From: Brevibacterium sp. W7.2
GTDB lineage: Bacteria > Actinomycetota > Actinomycetes > Actinomycetales > Brevibacteriaceae
Direction: 5' to 3'
Assembly (NCBI RefSeq): GCF_018137945.1
Contig: NZ_CP073089.1
Coordinates: 682,001-746,000, forward strand
DNA length: 64,000 bases
The position numbers were made by a program, and so were the translations under genes. The notes under the pieces are model-generated. The model worked only from the letters and a program-made list of their open reading frames with translations, was not told the DNA's origin and ran no database searches. Positions within the stretch are counted from its first letter, which is position 1, and each line of letters begins with the position of its first letter. This document shows, piece after piece, positions 1 to 7,767 of the stretch.

Positions 1-135
1 GGCGCGGGGATCAACCGTGCTCAGAGGACGTGCCGGTGACCCCGGAATGACGTCGGTCGCGGCAGAGGCGTGACGACGGATTCCGCACCTCTCCGGGCCC
101 CTGATTGCGGGTTCTGCTCACCTGCCGGACTCGGA

Positions 136-165
136 ATGACAAGAACCGTCGCCACACTCTATTGT
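136..165 (+). promoter_or_regulatory. Leaderless promoter of gabT
   Basis: ATGACA (136-141, 5/6 of the -35 consensus), an 18-bp spacer, then TATTGT (160-165), a TANNNT -10 element. The start codon at 173 follows after exactly 7 nt, so transcription should begin at or next to the ATG. No Shine-Dalgarno sequence is present. Positions 1-135 show no recognisable gene. Confidence 0.6.
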
Positions 166-172
166 TCCCGTT

Positions 173-1537
173 ATGACAGCTTTGGAAATTGGCGGCGAAG
201 CTCTGCCGCAGGAACGCAAGATCGTCACCGAGATCCCGGGACCGAAGTCCCGTGAGATCGAGGCCCGGCGATCGACCGCCGTCGCGACCGGCGTCGGATC
301 GAGCCTTCCGGCCTACGTGGTCGCCGCAGGCGGAGGAATCCTCAAGGACGTCGACGGCAATCAGCTCATCGACCTGGGATCCGGCATCGCCGTGACCACC
401 GCGGGCAACGCGAACCCCCGCGTCGTCAAGGCCGCGACCGAACAGCTCGAGGCGTTCACGCACACGTGCTTCATGGTCAACCCCTACGAGAGCTACGTCG
501 AGGTCGCCGAGGCGCTCAACCGTCTCACCCCCGGTGACCACGAGAAGCGCACCGTGCTCCTCAACTCCGGCGCCGAGGCGGTCGAGAACGCCGTGAAGAT
601 CGCCCGCGCGCACACGAACCGTGACGCGGTCGTCGTCTTCGACCACGCGTACCACGGTCGCACCAACCTCACGATGGCGATGACCGCGAAGGCTCATCCC
701 TACAAGGCCGGGTTCGGCCCGTTCGCCGGTGAAGTCTACCGCGCGCCCATGTCATACCCCTTCCGCGACAACGATGCCGCCGGCACGAAGGTCAGCGGCG
801 AAGAGGCGGCCAAGCGCGTGATGACGATGATCGACAAGCAGATCGGCGCGGAGAACGTCGCCGCGATCGTCATCGAGCCCATCCAGGGCGAGGGCGGCTT
901 CATCGTCCCGGCCGAGGGCTTCCTCCCGACGCTCGTCGAATACGCGCGGGAGAACGGCATCGTCTTCGTCGCCGACGAGGTCCAGGCCGGCTTCGCCCGC
1001 ACCGGCAAGATGTTCGCCAGCGAGTGGGAGGAGATCGTCCCCGATCTCATCACCACCGCGAAGGGCATCGCCGGCGGTCTGCCGCTCTCGGCGGTCACCG
1101 GTCGGGCAGAGATCATGGACTCGGTCGGTCCCGGCCGCCTCGGCGGCACGTACGGCGGCAACCCCACCGCGTGTGCGGCTGCCCTCGGCGCGATCGAGGC
1201 GTACGAGAACGACGGTCTCCTCGAGCGGGCGACGGAGATCGGCGAGATCATCACCGACCGCCTCGTCAAGCTCCAGGACAAGTACCCGGAGATCGGCGAC
1301 ATCCGCGGCCGCGGTGCGATGGTCGCCGCCGAGTTCGTCAAGCGCGATTCGATCGACCCGAACCCCGAACTCGTCAAGGACCTCGCGGCCTACGCGGCGA
1401 AGAACGGCGTCCTCGTCCTCACGACGGGCACCTTCGGCAACGTCCTGCGGTTCCTGCCGCCGCTGACGATCTCCGACGAGCTGCTGAACGATGCGTTCGA
1501 CGTCCTCGAGGCGGGACTCGCCGAACTCCTCGGCTGA
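173..1537 (+). CDS. gabT: 4-aminobutyrate--2-oxoglutarate transaminase
   Basis: This is a class-III PLP aminotransferase of 454 residues, the usual length. It moves the amino group of GABA to 2-oxoglutarate, giving succinate semialdehyde and glutamate in the cytosol. Visible landmarks are the phosphate-binding NSGAEAVENA (about 131-140), FDHAYHGRTN (156-165), the PLP-ring Asp in VADEVQ (Asp268) and the Schiff-base lysine in TTAKGIAGG (Lys297). The start is fixed by a leaderless promoter ending 7 nt before the ATG. The usual partner gabD is not downstream; a palindromic element and a two-component system follow instead. GABA use is the best fit, although related omega-amino acid aminotransferases share these motifs. 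Confidence 0.9.
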   Translation: MTALEIGGEALPQERKIVTEIPGPKSREIEARRSTAVATGVGSSLPAYVVAAGGGILKDVDGNQLIDLGSGIAVTTAGNANPRVVKAATEQLEAFTHTCFMVNPYESYVEVAEALNRLTPGDHEKRTVLLNSGAEAVENAVKIARAHTNRDAVVVFDHAYHGRTNLTMAMTAKAHPYKAGFGPFAGEVYRAPMSYPFRDNDAAGTKVSGEEAAKRVMTMIDKQIGAENVAAIVIEPIQGEGGFIVPAEGFLPTLVEYARENGIVFVADEVQAGFARTGKMFASEWEEIVPDLITTAKGIAGGLPLSAVTGRAEIMDSVGPGRLGGTYGGNPTACAAALGAIEAYENDGLLERATEIGEIITDRLVKLQDKYPEIGDIRGRGAMVAAEFVKRDSIDPNPELVKDLAAYAAKNGVLVLTTGTFGNVLRFLPPLTISDELLNDAFDVLEAGLAELLG

Positions 1538-1581
1538 CACCTGTTCGGCGGCGGTGGTGAACGCCGCGTCGCCGCTCCTGT

Positions 1582-1663
1582 CACGACCCTGCTCACCCGG
1601 ACTCCCCGCGGAGGCCTCATCGGCCCGCAGTGGGGAGATCAGGCCGGTGTGAGCAGGGTCGTG
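1582..1663. repeat. Large intergenic palindromic element
   Basis: Perfect 15-bp arms CACGACCCTGCTCAC (1582-1596) and GTGAGCAGGGTCGTG (1649-1663) enclose a further partial inverted repeat (CCGG...CTCCCC against GGGGAG...CCGG). It lies between gabT and the histidine kinase and could terminate gabT transcription. It has no T-run and is larger than a simple terminator. It resembles the palindromes at 20543, 20647 and 23475 in architecture but not in sequence. Confidence 0.6.
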
Positions 1664-1709
1664 TGCGCTCTTCCTGCGAATTCGCCGCAAATGTAGGACA
1701 CTTATAGTC

Positions 1710-3230
1710 ATGGGTGCGACGACAGACGAGCGGCCGGAGGGCCGCTGGGCGCGCGTGTGGGGATTCCTGCGCGGCCCCCGCTTCGTCGATCTGCCGATTC
1801 GCGCCCTCGCCCTCATCATGGGCCTCACGGTCCTCGTGCCCGGGTCCTTCGAGACCGACGAACCGCTCTACGTCGGCCTGCTCATCGCCGCGTATGCGCT
1901 GCTCATCGTCACGCCGTTCGCGCCGCGGACGGTGGCGCTCATCGCCACGGCGGCCGGCATCGGCTACCTGTGGCTCTACCCCGACCTCGAGAACATGTTC
2001 CCCGAGGCGCTCATCCTCTCCGCTGGCGTCCTGCTCAGCTATTTCCGCTGGTGGTCGTTCGCGGCCGCGACGGTCGGCCTGCTCGCCTACATCGGGGTCG
2101 CGACTCAGCTCGGCGCCTACGACGAGGGACTGCCGGGACTCATCGACCTCGGCTACGAGTGGCTGATGACCTCGGTGCTCGGCCTCGCGGCCGGGGTCAT
2201 CGAACTGCGCTTCCGGCGCGAGATCACGCGGCGCGAGACGGCGGCGCGCGAGCACGCGCGCACCGTGGAGGCGCTGCGCACCCGCTTCACCTCCGACACC
2301 CACGACACGATCTCCCACTCCCTGTCCACCGAGGCGGCGATCATCAAGTCCCTCGGCCGGGCCCCGCAGGCCCCGGGCACGGATCGGATGATCGCCGAGC
2401 TCGCGATGGTCAACGCGGAGGCCTCGAAGCGCCTGCGCCAGCTCATCGGTCGCCTGCAGACGGATGCTCCCGACACCTCGCGGATCGAGCTGCAGGCCGA
2501 GGCCTACCTCCTCACCTCGGCGATCAGGGACGGCAGCGCAGCCGGCGGGGTGCGGTTGGCGACGACGGTCGGTGACCTCCCCGCCCACGCCTCCCGCGAG
2601 GTCGGCGAGCATTTCACGGCCTTCATCCTCGAACTCGCGACGAACGTCATCCGCTACTCGACGCCCGGCACGGAGTCCCGCCTCGATGTCGCCGCGCTGC
2701 GCAGTGCGACCGACCGCGTCGACCTCCACTACCGCAGCATCAACAGTGCCGAGGCGGATCTCACCGTCGTGCCGCGTTCGCTGCAGGTGCGCGCGCGGGC
2801 CCTCGGCGGGGACTGCACGGTGGCGACGGCCCCCGATGGTCGGGTCGTCGTCGAGGTGGTCCATCCGGTGCGGCTGAGCGAATGCGGCGCCGAGGCGGCT
2901 GCCGGTGACCGCGGTGCCGGTGACCGTGGTGCCGGTGAGCGCGGAGCCGCCGAATGCGTGAGTGAGGATTTCGCTGAGGTGGCACGTGTCGACGGTGCCG
3001 GGCAGCGTGGTGGTTCCGGGCAGCGCGGCGGTTCTGGTGGGCTGGCGGACGTTCGCATCGCTGCCGACGACCGTGCGCTTTCCAGCCGCGGTGAGTCCGG
3101 TGTCCGTTCGCCTGAGCATTCGGCGACCGGGGCGCTCTCGATGTCGGGTGCCTCCGGCAGCGACGAGCTGCGCCTGCGCTCGGAGCCCGCGCACGGGGAA
3201 CGGCAGCACAGCGGAAGCCGTCGCGGATGA
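1710..3230 (+). CDS. NarL-type sensor histidine kinase, degenerate ATPase domain
   Basis: This 506-residue membrane sensor is translationally coupled to the response regulator downstream (ATGA overlap). Four to five hydrophobic helices lie between residues 29 and 165, followed by a coiled linker. The dimerisation/phosphoacceptor segment SDTHDTISHSLS places His198 next to Asp, as in the HisKA_3 family. An N-box-like ELATNVIRYS is present, but I see no DxGxG G1 box, so ATP binding may be unusual. The last about 120 residues are low complexity, including three 15-bp GDRGA/GERGA units (about 2903-2950) and two GQRGGS units. A TATAGT hexamer at 1703-1708 almost touches the ATG, so the true start could be GTG 1755. 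The ligand is unknown. Confidence 0.75.
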   Translation: MGATTDERPEGRWARVWGFLRGPRFVDLPIRALALIMGLTVLVPGSFETDEPLYVGLLIAAYALLIVTPFAPRTVALIATAAGIGYLWLYPDLENMFPEALILSAGVLLSYFRWWSFAAATVGLLAYIGVATQLGAYDEGLPGLIDLGYEWLMTSVLGLAAGVIELRFRREITRRETAAREHARTVEALRTRFTSDTHDTISHSLSTEAAIIKSLGRAPQAPGTDRMIAELAMVNAEASKRLRQLIGRLQTDAPDTSRIELQAEAYLLTSAIRDGSAAGGVRLATTVGDLPAHASREVGEHFTAFILELATNVIRYSTPGTESRLDVAALRSATDRVDLHYRSINSAEADLTVVPRSLQVRARALGGDCTVATAPDGRVVVEVVHPVRLSECGAEAAAGDRGAGDRGAGERGAAECVSEDFAEVARVDGAGQRGGSGQRGGSGGLADVRIAADDRALSSRGESGVRSPEHSATGALSMSGASGSDELRLRSEPAHGERQHSGSRRG

Positions 3231-3994
3231 CGTCGCGCGTGAGCGGGACCGGCACGTCGCGCATGAGCGGGACCGGCACGTCGCGCATGAGCGGAACCGG
3301 CCCGGAGGCGGGGGAGCCGGCACCGCGCGTTCCCGCACATCCCGGCCCCGCCTCGGTGCTCATCGTCGATGATGACCGGTGGACGACGCGGGCGATCGCC
3401 GCGGCGCTCAGCGACGACGGGACGCTCACGGTGCTCGACCCCCGGCATTCGGGGGAGGACGCGGTCGAGGCTTTCATCCGGTTCCGTCCCGACCTCGTGC
3501 TCATGGACGTCAACATGCCGCCGGGGATGAGCGGGGTCGACGCGACCGCGCAGATCATCGAGGTCGAGCCGAGCGCGCGGATCGTCCTCCTCACGACGGT
3601 CTCCCCGGGGCCGGGGATCGCGCGCGCCCTCGAGGCCGGTGCCCTGGCCGCGGTGAACAAGACGGCCTCGGACGCGGAGCTCGTCGGCGTCGTCAAGGCC
3701 GCGCTCGGCGGGGATTCGCCGGCGCTGCTGCGCTCACTCGCCGCGGACATCGTGCTCAGCGGCGATCCGCTGCCCGAAGCCCCCGAGGCGGCACCCGTCC
3801 TCACCGACAAGGAGCTCATCCTCCTGCGGCAGCTGTGTGCGGGCATGGACTACGGCGAGATCGCCGAGGCGCAGTTCGTGTCGCTCCACACCGTGAAGTC
3901 GCATGCGCGGAATCTGCGGATCAAGCTCGGTGCGAAGAACCTCGCGCAGGTCGTCGTCCGCGCGATCCAGTTCAAGTTCTACTCGCCGGAGTGA
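3227..3994 (+). CDS. LuxR/NarL-family response regulator
   Basis: This 255-residue regulator overlaps the kinase gene by 4 bp. Its receiver domain starts near residue 43 (SVLIVDDD) and carries the phosphoacceptor Asp94 in LVLMDVNMPP. The switch Thr (LLTTVS) and Lys (NKTA) are present. The C-terminal LuxR helix-turn-helix follows (LTDKELILLRQLCAG ... SLHTVKSHARNLRIKLGA). The partner kinase immediately upstream is presumed to phosphorylate it. The first about 40 residues are an unusual extension encoded by three 24-bp tandem repeats; ATGs inside the repeats (3263, 3287) are alternative starts, and the conserved domain would tolerate either. Target genes cannot be inferred. Confidence 0.88.
   Translation: MTSRVSGTGTSRMSGTGTSRMSGTGPEAGEPAPRVPAHPGPASVLIVDDDRWTTRAIAAALSDDGTLTVLDPRHSGEDAVEAFIRFRPDLVLMDVNMPPGMSGVDATAQIIEVEPSARIVLLTTVSPGPGIARALEAGALAAVNKTASDAELVGVVKAALGGDSPALLRSLAADIVLSGDPLPEAPEAAPVLTDKELILLRQLCAGMDYGEIAEAQFVSLHTVKSHARNLRIKLGAKNLAQVVVRAIQFKFYSPE
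3230..3301. repeat. Three 24-bp tandem repeats in the response-regulator 5' end
   Basis: Units lie at 3230-3253, 3254-3277 and 3278-3301 and differ at only one or two positions. They encode TSRVSGTG, TSRMSGTG, TSRMSGTG. Units 2 and 3 each supply an in-frame ATG. The unit is a multiple of three, so copy-number change keeps the frame. Confidence 0.9.
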
Positions 3995-4142
3995 GGCGAG
4001 GGCACGGAAGCTCACTTGAAGCTCACCCGGCGATTTCATCCTTTTAGGCGATGACAGGCTCGCCCGAGCCGGGCACAGTGGGGGAGGCCGCGCAGACGTG
4101 CGGTCATCGCATCCGCCGATCGTGCGGTGGAAGGAGCAATCT

Positions 4143-4364
4143 GTGGAATTGTCGTTGCCGGCGGACCTGCTGGGAATCCTCATGATCCTCGTCGCGGTGG
4201 TGTCCGCGGTTCTCATCATCGCGCTCATGATCGTCGGCCTGCGCGTGCTCGTCAAAGTCGATCGCCGCCTCGGCCGGCAGCTGCCGCATGACGCAGCGCC
4301 GGCGAGCGGCACTGTGGCGGCGCCTGATGATCGCCTTCTCACCGGTGGCGGCCATCGCGCGTAG
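4143..4364 (+). CDS. Small single-pass membrane protein
   Basis: A 73-residue protein with one strong transmembrane segment (LLGILMILVAVVSAVLII, about residues 7-24) and a basic cytosolic stretch (VDRRLGRQL). GTG 4143 is chosen because AAGGAG (4132-4137) sits at ideal spacing; an in-frame ATG at 4098 has no ribosome-binding site. Its 3' end overlaps the next gene in another frame. No family is recognised and no function can be assigned. Confidence 0.55.
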   Translation: MELSLPADLLGILMILVAVVSAVLIIALMIVGLRVLVKVDRRLGRQLPHDAAPASGTVAAPDDRLLTGGGHRA

Positions 4365-4737
4365 ACGACTCGTCCGCGGCATCGCCATCGCGGTCGGCAG
4401 CGGTCTCGCCGCCCTCATCGTCGGTGCCTTCGTCTGCGGGAGGGTGATCTCCTCGTTCACGGTCCAGGACGTCGTCTTCGACAATGTGCCCTCGAAGGTC
4501 CACTGCGACGAGGTGCCGAGCCGCCGGGCCGCCGAACGGGCGGCAGCGGAGTTCCCCGCTATCGACGATGCCGACGTCCACGTGGTCGATCGGTGCGGCG
4601 GCGCGATCATCGAAGTCCAGTACGGCGGCGCGACGACACGCGAGCGCATCGAGGATTTCCTCGATGAGGCCGGGCGCTGGGACCGCGAGTCAGGCTGGTG
4701 GTGGGAGTCCGTGCCCGTCCAGCTGCGCAACGTCTGA
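4288..4737 (+). CDS. Membrane-anchored protein of unknown function
   Basis: A 149-residue protein with a basic N terminus, one hydrophobic segment (GIAIAVGSGLAALIVGAFVC, about 31-50) and a soluble extracytoplasmic domain. Two cysteines (CDEVP and DRCGG) could form a disulfide outside the cell. The 77-bp overlap with the preceding gene is large; ATG 4327 (residue 14) would shorten it to 38 bp and keep the membrane segment, so the start is uncertain. The overlap suggests coupled translation with the small membrane protein before it. I do not recognise the family. Confidence 0.55.
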   Translation: MTQRRRAALWRRLMIAFSPVAAIARRRLVRGIAIAVGSGLAALIVGAFVCGRVISSFTVQDVVFDNVPSKVHCDEVPSRRAAERAAAEFPAIDDADVHVVDRCGGAIIEVQYGGATTRERIEDFLDEAGRWDRESGWWWESVPVQLRNV

Positions 4738-4865
4738 GGCGACGACTGAGACGAGGAGCCGGGGGCGCGTGCCGGCGCGTCCGGAGCGGATGCCATGATG
4801 GTCTCGGAGGCCCGGCACCGAACTCTGTGCCGGATCCGGACGACGACGTGACCGTGAAGGACCCC

Positions 4866-6341
4866 ATGGACAGCCCGCACCGCGACACCGCCACCCTGAC
4901 CGAGCGCCGCAGCCGTGCCATCGCGACGATCGCAGCGAACTCGTCGACCGAGCCGCCTGCTCGCGGCGACGTCCCGGCGCTCACCGACGACAGTCCCGTG
5001 CTCGGCCTCATCGACCTCGACGAGGTGGCCGCCGCGTTCGCGCAGCTGACCGCGGCGTTCGAGCATCCTGCGACGGCAACCACCGACCCCACCGCGACAT
5101 CAGACACGGAGTCGGGCACGACGGCCCCCACCGCGACCTCGGACACCACTGTCCTCCACGCCGTCGCCTGCAAGGCCGTGCCCCTGCTGCCGCTGCTCCG
5201 GTTCTTCGCCGAGGCGGGAGCCGGCTGCGAGGTCGCGAGCCCCGGCGAACTCGAACTCGCCCTGTCCGCCGGGTTCCGGCCCGAGACGATCGTCTTCGAC
5301 TCGCCCGCGAAGACGATGAGCGAGCTGCGCCGCGCGCTCGCCCTCGGCATCTCCGTCAACGCCGACAGCTGGGAGGAGCTCGCCCGACTCGACGAACTCG
5401 TCGACGGTCGCACCGCCTCGGTGATCGGGGTGAGGATCAACCCGCAGTCCGGGGTCGGTGCGATCGGCGCGATGAGCACGGCGACGCAGACGTCGAAGTT
5501 CGGCATCGGGATCGCCGACCCGGGCGCCCGCGACGCCCTCATCGAGGCCTACCTCGCCCGCCCGTGGCTGACCCAGGTCCACGTCCATTCGGGGTCGCAG
5601 GGCATCACCCTCGACCAGGCGGCAGCGGGGATCGCCGCGGCCGTCGACCTCGCCCGCGAGGTCAACACGAGGGCGGGTGCTCGCCAGGTCACCCGCATCG
5701 ACATCGGCGGCGGCCTGCCGGTCAACTTCACCAGCGACGAGGTGACCCCGACCTTCGCGGCCTACCGCGAGGTCCTCGACGCCGTCGTCCCCGCCCTTGT
5801 CGAGTTCGACATCGTCACCGAGTTCGGCCGCTCACTGCTCGCGAAGGCCGGCACGATCCTCACCCGCGTCGAAACCGCGAAGACGACCGGTGGGCGGCAC
5901 ATCGCGATGACCCACGCGGGCGTGCAGGTCGCCACCCGCACCGCCTACGCTCCTGCGGACTGGCCGCTGCGGATCCTTCCGTTCGCCGCCGACGGCGCCC
6001 CCAAGCGCGCCGAGGCGGTCCCCACCGACGTCGCAGGACCGGCGTGCTTCGCCGGTGACCTCCTCGCCGAGAACCGCGAGCTGCCCCGCCTCGACGTCGG
6101 CGATCTCGTCGCCGTGCCGGACACCGGCGCGTACTACTTCGCGAATCCGTTCTCCTACAACCTCCTGCCGCGCGTGCCCGTGTACGGCTATCGCATGGTG
6201 GCGACTACGCGCGGAGTCCCCGGTTCCGCGGAGTCGGAGAACCGCCTCGGTGCTGGGGTCGAGTTCTCGCTCATCCGGCGCGGGCAGACGATCGCGGAGA
6301 TCCTCGCCGAGGCGGGGGAGCCGGAGATCTCGCCGCTCTGA
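4866..6341 (+). CDS. Fold-III PLP-dependent decarboxylase (diaminopimelate/ornithine decarboxylase family)
   Basis: A 491-residue alanine-racemase-fold enzyme. PLP landmarks are the Schiff-base lysine in HAVACKAVPL, HVHSGSQG, the glycine-rich IDIGGGLPV, EFGRSLLAKAG, a GPACFAGDLLAE motif matching the Cys...Asp of DapDC-type enzymes, and the Tyr-rich DTGAYYFANPFSYN near the C terminus. These fit amino-acid decarboxylation, but the substrate is not determined; Y4yA-like enzymes are an alternative to LysA. ATG 4866 is selected because AAGGA (4857-4861) precedes it. An about 30-residue Thr/Ala-rich insertion (about residues 72-95) interrupts the N-terminal part before the catalytic Lys. Its 3' end is copied at 13813-13859. 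Confidence 0.78.
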   Translation: MDSPHRDTATLTERRSRAIATIAANSSTEPPARGDVPALTDDSPVLGLIDLDEVAAAFAQLTAAFEHPATATTDPTATSDTESGTTAPTATSDTTVLHAVACKAVPLLPLLRFFAEAGAGCEVASPGELELALSAGFRPETIVFDSPAKTMSELRRALALGISVNADSWEELARLDELVDGRTASVIGVRINPQSGVGAIGAMSTATQTSKFGIGIADPGARDALIEAYLARPWLTQVHVHSGSQGITLDQAAAGIAAAVDLAREVNTRAGARQVTRIDIGGGLPVNFTSDEVTPTFAAYREVLDAVVPALVEFDIVTEFGRSLLAKAGTILTRVETAKTTGGRHIAMTHAGVQVATRTAYAPADWPLRILPFAADGAPKRAEAVPTDVAGPACFAGDLLAENRELPRLDVGDLVAVPDTGAYYFANPFSYNLLPRVPVYGYRMVATTRGVPGSAESENRLGAGVEFSLIRRGQTIAEILAEAGEPEISPL

Positions 6342-6347
6342 TCCGGT
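6301..6347. repeat. Left copy of 47-bp direct repeat flanking the glucoside operon
   Basis: This stretch contains the last codons and stop of the decarboxylase gene. It matches 13813-13859 at 44 of 47 positions (differences at 6320, 6325 and 6337). The similarity begins and ends sharply. The complete alpha-glucoside operon lies between the copies. Confidence 0.9.
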
Positions 6348-6446
6348 CGCTTGCGAACTCTGCACCCGCGCAGCGCAGGAACAGCAGTCGGCAGAAGCGG
6401 CCATCACTCGGCTCCGCGTCGCCCCGTCACCGGATACTCTGAGGTG

Positions 6447-7655
6447 ATGGTGACGACGGAGAGAGGACAGCCGCTGGGGCATCGGCCCATATCAGCGGCG
6501 GACGGCCCGCGCCACACCGTGCGCGAGTGGAATGAGCGGCTCGTGCTCGACCGGCTCTGGGCCGGTGATCCGCTCGAGGGGATGTCGACGAACGATCTCA
6601 TCTCTCAGACCGGACTCACGCGAGCCACAGTCCTCGCGCAGTGCGAGGATCTGCAGCGCCGCGGACTCATCGTCCAGGGGCCGCCCGACCGGCAGAGCGG
6701 CAGCGGTCGCCCCGGCAAGCGCTTCTTTCCCCGAGCGCGCGATGCCCTCTGTGTCGGTGTCGACGCGGGACTGAATTCCGTATCCGCGGCAGTCGCCGAT
6801 GTCACCGGTCGTCGCCTGGGCGGAGCCCGCATCCGCTTTGCCGATGATGCGAGCCGGAGTCGCGCTGCGCAGGTGCGCACCGCCATCGATCGGGCGATCA
6901 CAGGGGCGGAGGCAGACCATGAGCAGGTGCGGACCATCTGCTTCGGATTCGCCGCGCCCATCGCCGCCGAGGGGTCGATGGCGATGGAGGACCCGTTCTG
7001 GCGGGAAGTGGAAGTGGACCTGCAGGAGGTGCTGCACGACCTCGACTGGGCAGTCTCGGTCCACAACGATGCCAACCTCGCGGCCATCGCCGAACGCCAT
7101 GCGGGCGCCGTCGACCCCGCGGGGGACTTCGTCATGCTCTTGGCCGGAGAGCGGTTCGGAGCGGGAATCGTCGACGGCGGACACCTTCTCACCGGTGCAC
7201 GCGGCGGAGCCGGAGAGATGGTCTACCTCGAGCACGTCGAAGGTGTGCGTTCGACCGAGGGGCTGGGCCGACTCGCCCGGAAGTGGGCAGAGCAGGAGAA
7301 CGCCAGGGGAGTGGATGAGGCACCGCTGCCCTTGGACCCCCACGAACTCATCGCGCAGGCCGCAGCGGGGAGACCGGCGGCGCTGCGGTTGGTCGATGAC
7401 CTGTCGGATCGTTTGGCGCGGGTCGTGGCGACCCTGTCGAGCCTGCTCAACCCGCAGGTCGTGGTCGTCAGCGGGGCCACGGCGCTTGAGGACGAGATCC
7501 TTCTGCGCCGCGCAGAGGAGATGGTGGCCGACTACGCGCCGATGCCGGTGAGGATCGTTCCCTCGAAGCTGGGCGGCGATGCCGTGGTCGACGGAGCCAT
7601 CGCCGCCGCACTCGAAGCTGTCCGCGACCTGCTGCGGGCTCGCCTCTCGGACTGA
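6447..7655 (+). CDS. ROK-family transcriptional regulator
   Basis: A 402-residue repressor-type protein with an N-terminal winged helix (STNDLISQTGLTRATVLAQC, then RRGLIVQ) and a C-terminal ROK sugar-kinase-like domain (VGVDAGLNSVSAAVADVTG; SVHNDANLAAIAE; LLAGERFGAGIVDGG; GARGGAGEM). The CxCGxxGCxE zinc motif that normally follows is absent: the segment reads EMVYLEHVEGVRSTEGLG. It sits directly upstream of a sugar ABC/glucosidase operon in the same orientation and is probably its local regulator. ATG 6447 has TACTCT six nt upstream (6435-6440), consistent with a leaderless transcript. The effector is presumably an alpha-glucoside or its phosphate (inference). Confidence 0.85.
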   Translation: MVTTERGQPLGHRPISAADGPRHTVREWNERLVLDRLWAGDPLEGMSTNDLISQTGLTRATVLAQCEDLQRRGLIVQGPPDRQSGSGRPGKRFFPRARDALCVGVDAGLNSVSAAVADVTGRRLGGARIRFADDASRSRAAQVRTAIDRAITGAEADHEQVRTICFGFAAPIAAEGSMAMEDPFWREVEVDLQEVLHDLDWAVSVHNDANLAAIAERHAGAVDPAGDFVMLLAGERFGAGIVDGGHLLTGARGGAGEMVYLEHVEGVRSTEGLGRLARKWAEQENARGVDEAPLPLDPHELIAQAAAGRPAALRLVDDLSDRLARVVATLSSLLNPQVVVVSGATALEDEILLRRAEEMVADYAPMPVRIVPSKLGGDAVVDGAIAAALEAVRDLLRARLSD

Positions 7656-7683
7656 CGAATGCACAGCCCCGGGCACAGGTCGC

Positions 7684-7711
7684 TTGATTTAATTAATTTA
7701 GGAGGTATATT
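7684..7711 (+). promoter_or_regulatory. Promoter/operator region of the glucoside ABC operon
   Basis: TTGATT (7684-7689), a 16-bp spacer, then TATATT (7706-7711) gives a near-consensus sigma70 promoter. The spacer is very AT-rich and contains TTAATTAA plus a partial inverted repeat (TTAATTTA...TATATTTAA), a plausible ROK operator. Such an AT island is conspicuous in this GC-rich sequence. Confidence 0.6.
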
Positions 7712-7767
7712 TAAGCGCTATAGAAACAGCTTGAAGCATTCGCGCTTGACCATCAGGAGACAACGAC

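Noticed and set aside
11..697. Minus-strand open frame opposite gabT
   Set aside because: It lies antisense to the conserved gabT frame, has Arg/Asp/Gly-biased shadow composition and no homology.
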